Shown in pieces: positions 1 through 5,382 of a DNA stretch of 7,079 nucleotides (positions are counted from its first letter, which is position 1; every line of letters starts with the position of its first letter). The translations under genes were made by a program, and so were the position numbers. The stretch is taken from the NCBI GenBank assembly GCA_030652345.1, contig JAUSAU010000019.1:1-7079 (forward strand), written 5' to 3'. This DNA comes from Coriobacteriia bacterium. GTDB taxonomy: Bacteria; Actinomycetota; Coriobacteriia; Anaerosomatales; PALSA-660. The notes under the pieces were generated by a model. That model saw only the letters and a list, made by a program, of their open reading frames with translations, did not search any database and was not told where the DNA came from.

Positions 1-4
1 TTGT

Positions 5-38
5 GGGGGGGGGGGGGGCCCCGGCGCCCCCCCCCCCC
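5..38. repeat. G14/C12 homopolymer block at the window edge
   Basis: There is a run of 14 G (5-18), then four C, GGCG, and a run of 12 C (27-38). The two runs are complementary and could fold back on each other. A short inverted repeat, TGCAC / GTGCA, follows at 39-53. Nothing here resembles a gene or a known element. A near-pure G/C foldback at the very start of a sequence is most simply an assembly or library artefact at a contig end. The Gly/Pro-rich frame that could be read through it into the first cytochrome is not credible coding sequence. Confidence 0.7.
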
Positions 39-112
39 TGCACGTGGCGTGCACCTCATGCGTGCTCTATCATCGGGGCTCGGGTCGTGTCTTGGCGCCG
101 ATTCCCCATCTC

Positions 113-120
113 AGGAGAGG
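113..120 (+). promoter_or_regulatory. Candidate ribosome binding site of the first cytochrome
   Basis: AGGAGAGG is the only strong Shine-Dalgarno-like sequence upstream of the first cytochrome. The spacer to the ATG at 138 is 17 nt, longer than the usual 5-10. No ATG, GTG or TTG in the frame lies between the two, so ATG 138 remains the best start because it directly precedes a basic n-region and a hydrophobic anchor. A weak TATCAT at 68-73 could be a -10 element, but no convincing -35 was seen. Confidence 0.4.
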
Positions 121-137
121 CAGTCGTTCAGCGCACC

Positions 138-1145
138 ATGAAGAGACTCACATCCCAGTCGCGTTCCCGGTCGATCGGCGCTGCTGCTGCGCTCGTCTTG
201 ACGCTGGTCCTCTTCGGGGTGGTCGGCGCGATCGCCTCATCCACGCCGATGGCGTGTGCATCATGTCACGCGATGCGCCCTTTTGCGGATTCGCTCTCGA
301 AGTCCGCACATGCGCGCATCCACTGCTATGACTGCCACCTTGAGCGTGGGGCCTGGAGCCTCCCTTCCGAGAAGTGGGCCGAGTTGACGGCGATGCTCCC
401 GGCGTCGCTGTCGGGTTCGGGCGTATCAGGGCCCGGCTCGCCGGTATCTTCGAGCGCGTGCCGCTCCTGCCACGGGCGTATATTCGATGGCGTGACGGCG
501 CGCAACGGGCTCCGCTTCGATCACACGTTCTGCGCGTCGACTCCGGCGCAGTGCACGGACTGCCACAGCGCGACGGCCCACGGACGCTCGACTCGATGGG
601 TGAGGACTCCGGTGATGGAGGAGTGCGTCCGGTGTCATGTCGATCGGGGCGCGTCGATGACGTGCGACACGTGCCATACGGGAAGGGATCGACGCGCGCG
701 GCTACGCGTTGGTCCGTGGCAGGTGACGCACGGAGCGACGTGGAAGGCCACGCACGGTCTCGGCGACCTGCGCCTGTGCCGCACCTGCCACCGCGCCGAC
801 TACTGTGTGAGTTGTCACGCCACCCCGTTGCCTCACGGTGTTGACTTCGGTCGGACTCACGGCGCAGAGGCCAAGGGGCCTGCTGCGAAGTGTCTCGATT
901 GTCATGACAAGAAGTCGTTGTGTGACCCGTGCCATCGGATGGATATGCCCCACCCCGCAGGCTTCCTCAAGACGCACGCTGCATCGGTCAGGCTCTCCAG
1001 AGAGGCGACGTGCCTCCGCTGCCATGCGAAGGTCGACTGCACCGGGTGCCATGTCGCGCACGTGCATCCCGGGCGGACGGACGGGACGCTCGGCCGGGGG
1101 ATCAACGGCGCCATCGGCGGACCGGCTCCGAGGCGGTCGAGATGA
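138..1145 (+). CDS. Membrane-anchored dodecahaem c-type cytochrome with NapC/NirT/NrfH-like N-terminus
   Basis: This 335-residue protein has a basic start, an uncleaved-looking hydrophobic anchor (about residues 13-34) and 12 CXXCH haem sites whose first Cys are at 40, 63, 108, 139, 163, 176, 214, 223, 252, 262, 292 and 301. The first site reads CASCHAM, the CXXCHxM pattern of NrfH-type quinol dehydrogenases, where Met ligates haem 1. The second site with its trailing G...K..EL also resembles NapC/NirT. From residue 214 three paired-haem modules follow the pattern CxxCH-x4/5-CxxCH-x4-PH-x3-F-x3-H. Twelve further His lie outside the motifs, enough for bis-His ligation. The stop overlaps the next gene's ATG (ATGA), implying translational coupling. 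Inferred role: quinol oxidation and electron transfer to an extracytoplasmic partner. NapC and NrfH usually have only four haems, so this is an extended relative; partner and acceptor are unknown. A start at the window edge (GTG at 3) is rejected. Confidence 0.88.
   Translation: MKRLTSQSRSRSIGAAAALVLTLVLFGVVGAIASSTPMACASCHAMRPFADSLSKSAHARIHCYDCHLERGAWSLPSEKWAELTAMLPASLSGSGVSGPGSPVSSSACRSCHGRIFDGVTARNGLRFDHTFCASTPAQCTDCHSATAHGRSTRWVRTPVMEECVRCHVDRGASMTCDTCHTGRDRRARLRVGPWQVTHGATWKATHGLGDLRLCRTCHRADYCVSCHATPLPHGVDFGRTHGAEAKGPAAKCLDCHDKKSLCDPCHRMDMPHPAGFLKTHAASVRLSREATCLRCHAKVDCTGCHVAHVHPGRTDGTLGRGINGAIGGPAPRRSR
777..1067 (+). repeat. Three tandem paired-haem modules in the first cytochrome
   Basis: Three protein-level repeat units cover residues 214-241, 252-280 and 292-310. 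Units 1 and 2 match CxxCH-x4/5-CxxCH-x4-PH-x3-F-x3-H. Unit 3 keeps the two haem sites (x4 spacing) but ends in VAHVHP in place of the PH...F...H tail. The extra His are placed to act as distal haem ligands, which is inference. The units are divergent at DNA level, so this is an old protein repeat and not a recent DNA duplication. Confidence 0.7.
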
Positions 1146-2422
1146 ACATCCTCAACTCACTCCGGGCTGTGGACCTGGCCGGTCTCGCGCAGACAATTCA
1201 GGAGGTCATCGCCGACCCGACGTCGAATCTGGTCCAGGCGGCCCTCCTGCTCGGCATCGCCAGCCTTGTACTGCTCATGGCGGTGGTGTTCGTCATGTTC
1301 GTGCTCGCAGGCCTTCCGGATGAGGATGACGCTGCCGAAGAAGGGGAGAATGCCGACGACGGCGATGGGGTCGGTCCCCGCGGCGACGAAGCTCGCGAGT
1401 CCGGCGTGCTCGAGCATGGCGTCGCCGAGCCGCCCGCCCCGGAGCCGCCCTCGGCGATCCGCCGCGCACTGAGAGCCTATGGGGGCCTGGCCGTGCCCCT
1501 GTTCGTACTGATGGCTATCCTGAGCGGGTATGTCATCACCGCCCAGGATGCGTACTGCATCTCGTGTCATGCAGCGCAGTTCGTCAAGCGCGCTGAGGCC
1601 CCTGAGTCGACCGCAACGGCGGCGACGGGGCTGTCGCGGGCTCACACCGGGTCGCGGTGCGTCTCGTGCCACGAGTCGGACCAGCTCGGCGGAGCGGTCG
1701 GCAATACGCTCGATCGCGTCCGACACGTGGCCCTGTATCTTGGCGGTGCACGGCAGGGCCGAAACGCCACCATAGACCCCTCTCGTTGCCTCGTGTGCCA
1801 TAGCGGGATCGCCACCGGAACAGTGAAGGACGCTCGCAGAGGTGTCCGTATGTCACACGCGGAGCCGCTCGCGAAAGGGTCGGGCTGCCGGGAGTGTCAT
1901 GTGAACGCGGGTCACTCGCCCGATTCGGTAGGGCCCGGGATGTCCGCATGTCTGCGCTGCCATGACGGGAAGACCGCCCGCGCTGCCTGCCCGACATGTC
2001 ACACTCTCGAGCCATCCGCCGCCACGGCGGAGAAGAGACTGTTCGCCGCCGGTCGACTCGTCTCGAAGGGTGACTGTTCGGGATGTCATGCGGAGAAGTC
2101 ATGCGACACGTGTCATGGGATTCGCATGCCTCATGACATCACGTTCCTCAGCTACGATCACGCGCGCTTTGCAGGATTCGACAAGAAGGTCCTGTGTTGG
2201 CGTTGCCACACCGAGGGAGACTGCGGCCGCTGCCATCAGACCAGCAGAACGGGCTACTGGGGTCACGGTACCGGCAAGCAGTGGAAAGAGGGGCACAAGG
2301 TCAGTGTCCCGCCCGGTGCGCTCGCCGGATGTGGTTGTCATGGTCGCAGTCCGTGGGTGAAGCGACGCCAGGACTACTGTCTCGCATGTCATGCTCCGGG
2401 AATCAGGGGCAGGGCGCGGTAA
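1142..2422 (+). CDS. Two-helix membrane multihaem c-type cytochrome (11 CXXCH plus one CXCH)
   Basis: This 426-residue protein has a hydrophobic helix at about 31-58, an acidic low-complexity linker at 59-104 (16 Asp/Glu, 2 Arg), an Arg-rich patch (107-111), a second helix at about 114-133, and then the haem domain. Canonical CXXCH first-Cys positions are 139, 173, 216, 249, 270, 283, 312, 321, 352, 361 and 413. Position 397 reads CGCH, one residue short. Order and spacing match the 12 haems of the upstream protein, so the two look paralogous. By the positive-inside rule the linker is cytoplasmic and the haems face outward. Haem 1 (CISCHAA) lacks the NrfH-type Met at +2. Start ATG lies within the ATGA overlap with only a weak GAGG upstream, consistent with coupled translation; the frame is open further upstream inside the first gene, but those starts would skip the obvious N-terminus. 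Likely forms an electron-transfer unit with the first cytochrome. Exact family and acceptor are not recognised. Confidence 0.87.
   Translation: MNILNSLRAVDLAGLAQTIQEVIADPTSNLVQAALLLGIASLVLLMAVVFVMFVLAGLPDEDDAAEEGENADDGDGVGPRGDEARESGVLEHGVAEPPAPEPPSAIRRALRAYGGLAVPLFVLMAILSGYVITAQDAYCISCHAAQFVKRAEAPESTATAATGLSRAHTGSRCVSCHESDQLGGAVGNTLDRVRHVALYLGGARQGRNATIDPSRCLVCHSGIATGTVKDARRGVRMSHAEPLAKGSGCRECHVNAGHSPDSVGPGMSACLRCHDGKTARAACPTCHTLEPSAATAEKRLFAAGRLVSKGDCSGCHAEKSCDTCHGIRMPHDITFLSYDHARFAGFDKKVLCWRCHTEGDCGRCHQTSRTGYWGHGTGKQWKEGHKVSVPPGALAGCGCHGRSPWVKRRQDYCLACHAPGIRGRAR
2075..2341 (+). repeat. Paired-haem modules in the second cytochrome
   Basis: Residues 312-340 form a unit CxxCH-x4-CxxCH-x4-PH-x3-F-x4-H, nearly the same as the modules of the upstream protein. 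A second unit (352-385) keeps two haem sites four residues apart but has a different tail with His 375 and 385. A third begins with the altered CGCH at 397-400, its partner CLACH lying at 413-417. The module order matches the upstream cytochrome. Confidence 0.65.
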
Positions 2423-2462
2423 CTGATGGGTGCGTTGCGCTGTCGGACCGACCGCGCACTGC

Positions 2463-2468
2463 TAGACT
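2463..2468 (+). promoter_or_regulatory. Candidate -10 element of the leuDB promoter
   Basis: TAGACT fits the actinobacterial housekeeping -10 pattern (TAnnnT). It lies within GCTAGACTGCACGA (2461-2474), which matches 13 of 14 bases of the sequence at 6081-6094 upstream of ilvE. At a 16-18 bp spacing only a poor -35 (CTGTCG, 2440-2445) is present. The 11-base palindrome GTCGGACCGAC (2442-2452) covers that region and could be an operator. The predicted transcription start is around 2475. Confidence 0.5.
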
Positions 2469-2471
2469 GCA

Positions 2472-2493
2472 CGACATGCTGACCCGCATGTCG
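2472..2493 (+). promoter_or_regulatory. Inverted repeat in the leuD leader
   Basis: Perfect 8-bp arms CGACATGC (2472-2479) and GCATGTCG (2486-2493) flank a 6-nt TGACCC loop. The repeat covers the predicted transcription start and ends 5 nt before the leuD ribosome binding site. It could be a DNA operator or a 5' mRNA stem-loop. There is no U-tract, so a terminator is unlikely. Confidence 0.45.
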
Positions 2494-2511
2494 CTTCCGG
2501 AGGGATCGCTC

Positions 2512-3006
2512 ATGAACTTCACCGGCACCGCTCACAAGTACGGCCGCGACGTGGACACCGACGTCATCATCCCGGCCCGCTATCTCAATACGAGCGACCC
2601 CGCAGAGCTCGCCAAGCACTGTATGGAGGACCTCGACGCCGGATTCGTGGGCAAGGTGGTCAGTGGCGACATCCTGGTCGCCGAGGAGAACTTCGGGTGC
2701 GGTTCATCACGCGAGCACGCGCCCATCTCCATCAAGGCCGCGGGCGTCTCCGTCGTCATCGCGAAGAGTTTCGCGCGCATCTTCTATCGCAATGCGATCA
2801 ACACCGGTCTGCCGATCATGGAGGCGCCCGAAGCCGTCGACGGCATCAGCGACGGTGACCGCATCATCGTCGACGCGGACGCCGGTACGATCACCAACGA
2901 GACCACGGGCGCGACGTTCACAGCGCAGCCGTTCCCGCCGTTCGTGCGTGACATCATCGAACGGGGCGGACTGATCGAATCGGTGAAGGTGAAGGTCCGC
3001 TCGTGA
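2512..3006 (+). CDS. leuD: 3-isopropylmalate dehydratase small subunit
   Basis: LeuD pairs with LeuC, which carries the [4Fe-4S] cluster, to isomerise 2-isopropylmalate to 3-isopropylmalate in leucine synthesis, in the cytoplasm. The 164 residues are typical of the short HACN/archaeal-type small subunit. Recognisable segments are the N-terminal [17 protein letters not shown] (the YLxT region is the substrate-specificity loop of the family), [12 protein letters not shown] (residues about 61-72) and [22 protein letters not shown] at 2499-2504 sits 7 nt before ATG 2512, which fixes the start; in-frame ATGs at 2476 and 2488 are less likely. The stop overlaps the leuB GTG (GTGA). Its usual partner leuC is not adjacent: the upstream neighbour is a cytochrome. 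A role with homoaconitate or 2-methylmalate as substrate cannot be excluded in this subfamily, but the adjacent leuB argues for leucine. Confidence 0.93.
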   Translation: MNFTGTAHKYGRDVDTDVIIPARYLNTSDPAELAKHCMEDLDAGFVGKVVSGDILVAEENFGCGSSREHAPISIKAAGVSVVIAKSFARIFYRNAINTGLPIMEAPEAVDGISDGDRIIVDADAGTITNETTGATFTAQPFPPFVRDIIERGGLIESVKVKVRS

Positions 3007-4106
3007 GTACCCATCGCATCTGCCTGCTTCCCGGCGACGGCATCGGCCCGGAGATCACCGCCGAGGCGGTCAAGGTCCTCGGCGCGATCGGCGAGCGGGA
3101 CGGTGTCGTGTTCGAGTTCCACGAGGCGCTGCTCGGCGGCGTCGCGATCGACGACACCGGATCCCCGCTGCCCGAGGCGACGCTGCAGCAGGCACGCTCG
3201 GCCGACGCCGTGCTGCTCGCCGCGATCGGCGGCCCCAAGTGGGACACGACCGATCCGAAGAAGCCGCGTCCGGAGCAGGGACTGCTCGGTATCCGCAAGG
3301 CGCTCGGCCTCTACGCGAACCTGCGTCCCGTGAAGATCTTCGCGCCGCTCGTCGACGCGAGCTCGCTCAAGCCCGACGCGCTCGAGGGCGTCGACATGCT
3401 CATCGTCCGCGAACTGACCGGCGGGCTCTACTTCGGCGACCGCGCTCGTGAGACCGGCGTCGAGGGTGCCGCGACGGGTGGCGGTCCCGGCCGGCGCGCC
3501 TACGACACGCTCGACTACCGCGAGTACGAGATCGAGCGCATCGCCCGGGTCGCCTTCGAGGCCGCCCGCACCCGCCGCTCCACCCTGCACTCGGTCGACA
3601 AGGCCAACGTGCTCGAGTCCAGCCGTCTGTGGCGCGAGGTCGTCCACGAGGTCGCCGCGGACTACCCCGACATCGACCTGATCGACCAGCTCGTCGACAA
3701 CACCGCGATGCAGCTGGTCCGCCGCCCCGCGCAGTTCGACGTCATGGTCACGGAGAACATGTTCGGCGACATCCTGTCCGACGAGGCCTCGATGTTGACC
3801 GGTTCGCTCGGCATGCTCGCGTCGGCATCGCTCGGTGACGGCACCGCGCTCTACGAGCCGAGTCACGGTTCGGCGCCGGACATCGCCGGCCAGGGGATCG
3901 CCAACCCGCTCGCCATGCTGCTTTCCGTCGAACTGATGCTGCGCCACAGCTTCGCGATGCACGACGCGGCCGACCGCCTCGCGGGCGCCATCGCGGGCGT
4001 TCTCGATGACGGCTTCCGCACCCGCGACATTGCGACCGACGACACCGATCCCGAGCTGATCGTGGGCACGGTCGAGATGGGCGATCTGGTCGTGGCGCGC
4101 CTCTAG
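3003..4106 (+). CDS. leuB: 3-isopropylmalate dehydrogenase
   Basis: LeuB is a cytoplasmic, NAD-dependent, Mg/Mn-requiring enzyme that oxidises and decarboxylates 3-isopropylmalate to 2-oxoisocaproate. The 367 residues are full family length. Visible are GDGIGPE (11-17), the substrate-binding stretch with Arg98 and Arg108 ([14 protein letters not shown]), [10 protein letters not shown] with Arg136 and catalytic Tyr143, catalytic Lys200 in VDKANVL, the metal-binding Asp region MFGDILSDE (Asp256 and Asp260), and the NAD-binding HGSAPDIAG segment followed by ANP. This set separates LeuB from isocitrate dehydrogenase. It starts with GTG, overlapping leuD by 4 nt, with GAAGG-like sequence upstream; translation is probably coupled to leuD. 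Gene use is strongly GC-biased (mostly CAC for His), unlike the cytochromes. It faces the sugar aminotransferase tail to tail. Homoisocitrate or tartrate dehydrogenase activity is a remote alternative. Confidence 0.96.
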   Translation: MSTHRICLLPGDGIGPEITAEAVKVLGAIGERDGVVFEFHEALLGGVAIDDTGSPLPEATLQQARSADAVLLAAIGGPKWDTTDPKKPRPEQGLLGIRKALGLYANLRPVKIFAPLVDASSLKPDALEGVDMLIVRELTGGLYFGDRARETGVEGAATGGGPGRRAYDTLDYREYEIERIARVAFEAARTRRSTLHSVDKANVLESSRLWREVVHEVAADYPDIDLIDQLVDNTAMQLVRRPAQFDVMVTENMFGDILSDEASMLTGSLGMLASASLGDGTALYEPSHGSAPDIAGQGIANPLAMLLSVELMLRHSFAMHDAADRLAGAIAGVLDDGFRTRDIATDDTDPELIVGTVEMGDLVVARL

Positions 4107-4143
4107 CGTCGCATCGACTCGCGGGCACCGGGGCAGTGCGACG
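4107..4143. terminator. Candidate bidirectional terminator hairpin between convergent genes
   Basis: Perfect 7-bp arms CGTCGCA (4107-4113) and TGCGACG (4137-4143) flank a 23-nt loop and fill almost exactly the gap between the leuB stop (+) and the aminotransferase stop (-). One G-U pair could extend the stem inward. There is no T-run on either side, so it is not a classical intrinsic terminator; high-GC actinobacteria often use stems without U-tracts. Support is position and symmetry only. Confidence 0.4.
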
Positions 4144-4145
4144 GC

Positions 4146-5378
4146 CTAGTTCCTCGAGCCCGGAGCCGCAGCCACCGCCATCACCTTGCACACGGCGGCG
4201 ATCGCGTCGTCCATGTCCGCGTCGGTGAGCGTCGGGTGGACGAAGAAGCTCAGTGACGTCTCCTGCATCGATGCCGCGACCGGGAGTCGCTGTGCGGGGC
4301 CGATGCCGGCCGCTGCGAACGCCTCCTCGCGGTACATCTCGGCGCAGGAGCCGTGCCTGCACGGGATGCCCTCCGCCGAGATCGCGTTGGCGATGCGGTC
4401 GCGCGACCAGCCGTCGGAGAGCGCATCGTGCTGCGCGAAGGCGTAGAGGCGGTAGTACGAGTTCACGGAATCGGCCGGAGTCATCGGTACACGGAGCCCG
4501 GGCAGATCGGCGATACCCGTCGCCAGCCGCAGGGCGTTGCGTCGCCGCGCGGCCACCCAGTGGGCAAGCTGCGCGAGTCCGACGCGCCCCAGCGCGCCCT
4601 CGAGCTCGCCCATGCGCGCGTTGGTGCCGAAGCTGTCGTGCAGCCACCGGAAGCCCGCCGTGTCGGCGTCCGCGGGGGGATGCTCGACCTTGGCCAGCGA
4701 CTTCCCGTGGTCCTTGTACGCCCAGGCGCGACGGTAGGCTTCCTCGTCATCGAGTGCGATGAGGCCCCCCTCGCCCAGCGGCAGGATCTTGTCCTGGCAG
4801 AAGGAGAACGCGGCCGCGTGCCCGATCGACCCGACCGGTCGCCCGCGATAGGTGGCACCGTGTGCCTGCGCGCAGTCCTCCAGCACGAACAGGCCGCGCT
4901 CGGTCGCGAGGTCCATGATCGGCGCCATGTCGACGGGCCATCCGCCGACGTGGACCGGGATGATCGCCCGGGTGCGCTCTGTGAGCGCCGCACGCGCCGT
5001 CTCAGCGGTCAGGTTGCCGCTGTCCGGGTCGATGTCCGCGATCACCGGCACCGCGCCGACAGCGACCGCACAGCTCGCCGTGGCTATGAAGCTGCGAGCG
5101 GGGACGATGACCTCGTCGCCCGGTCCGACACGGAAGGCACGCAGGGCGATCTCGAGTGCGACCGTGCCGTTGGCCACGGCGATGCCGTAGCGGCGATCCA
5201 CGGAGGCCGCGTACTCGTGCTCGAAGGTGCGTGCTTCGCCACCGGTCCAGTAGTTGATCCGGCCGGAGCGAAGGACCGCCGTGACGGCCTCGACCTCCGC
5301 GTCACCGGGTGCGGGCCATGGCGGGAGAGGCGTGGTACGGACCGGCCGGCCGCCGTCGATGGCGAGGGGTTCGGCCAT
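4146..5378 (-). CDS. DegT/DnrJ/EryC1-family PLP-dependent nucleotide-sugar aminotransferase
   Basis: This 410-residue protein is a fold-type I PLP enzyme of the DegT family, which transfers an amino group from glutamate to a keto-sugar nucleotide. Visible are the N-terminal GR.NYWTGGEA substrate/PLP region (about 39-49), ANGTVALEIAL (phosphate-binding turn, 69-79), GDEVIVPA.SF.AT (87-100), LEDCAQAHGA with Asp168 expected to contact the PLP pyridine N, and FSFCQDKILPLGEGG with Lys197 as Schiff-base lysine. ATG 5378 is preceded by GAGGG and lies 4 nt after the stop of the acyltransferase gene, so the two are one operon. Together they resemble the PglE/PglD pair (C4 amination, then N-acetylation of a UDP-sugar) used for surface glycans. 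The exact sugar and position are not decidable, and no 4,6-dehydratase is in the window. The N- and C-terminal parts look intact. Confidence 0.9.
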   Translation of the reverse strand: MAEPLAIDGGRPVRTTPLPPWPAPGDAEVEAVTAVLRSGRINYWTGGEARTFEHEYAASVDRRYGIAVANGTVALEIALRAFRVGPGDEVIVPARSFIATASCAVAVGAVPVIADIDPDSGNLTAETARAALTERTRAIIPVHVGGWPVDMAPIMDLATERGLFVLEDCAQAHGATYRGRPVGSIGHAAAFSFCQDKILPLGEGGLIALDDEEAYRRAWAYKDHGKSLAKVEHPPADADTAGFRWLHDSFGTNARMGELEGALGRVGLAQLAHWVAARRRNALRLATGIADLPGLRVPMTPADSVNSYYRLYAFAQHDALSDGWSRDRIANAISAEGIPCRHGSCAEMYREEAFAAAGIGPAQRLPVAASMQETSLSFFVHPTLTDADMDDAIAAVCKVMAVAAAPGSRN

Positions 5379-5382
5379 GGTC

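Noticed and set aside
3..137. N-terminal extension of the first cytochrome to a GTG at position 3
   Set aside because: The added 45 residues translate the homopolymer block and a non-conserved stretch, and would bury the signal anchor inside the protein.
251..266. Lipobox at TPMAC of the first cytochrome
   Set aside because: The Cys is the first Cys of haem motif 1, and the preceding residues do not fit a lipobox well.
929..1141. Upstream extension of the second cytochrome into the first gene
   Set aside because: It would overlap the first cytochrome's coding region by more than 200 bases in another frame and displace the hydrophobic N-terminus; the ATGA start is simpler.
2414..2457. Inverted repeat GCGCGGT / ACCGCGC after the second cytochrome as a terminator
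   Set aside because: The left arm overlaps the stop codon, the loop is 30 nt and there is no U-tract; 7-bp arms that far apart are plausible by chance in such GC-rich DNA.
2784..3962. Long minus-strand open frame (392 codons) opposite leuD/leuB
   Set aside because: It lies antisense to two clear enzymes; its Arg/Gly/Val/Asp-rich composition is what the complement of GC-rich codons gives, and no family motif is visible.
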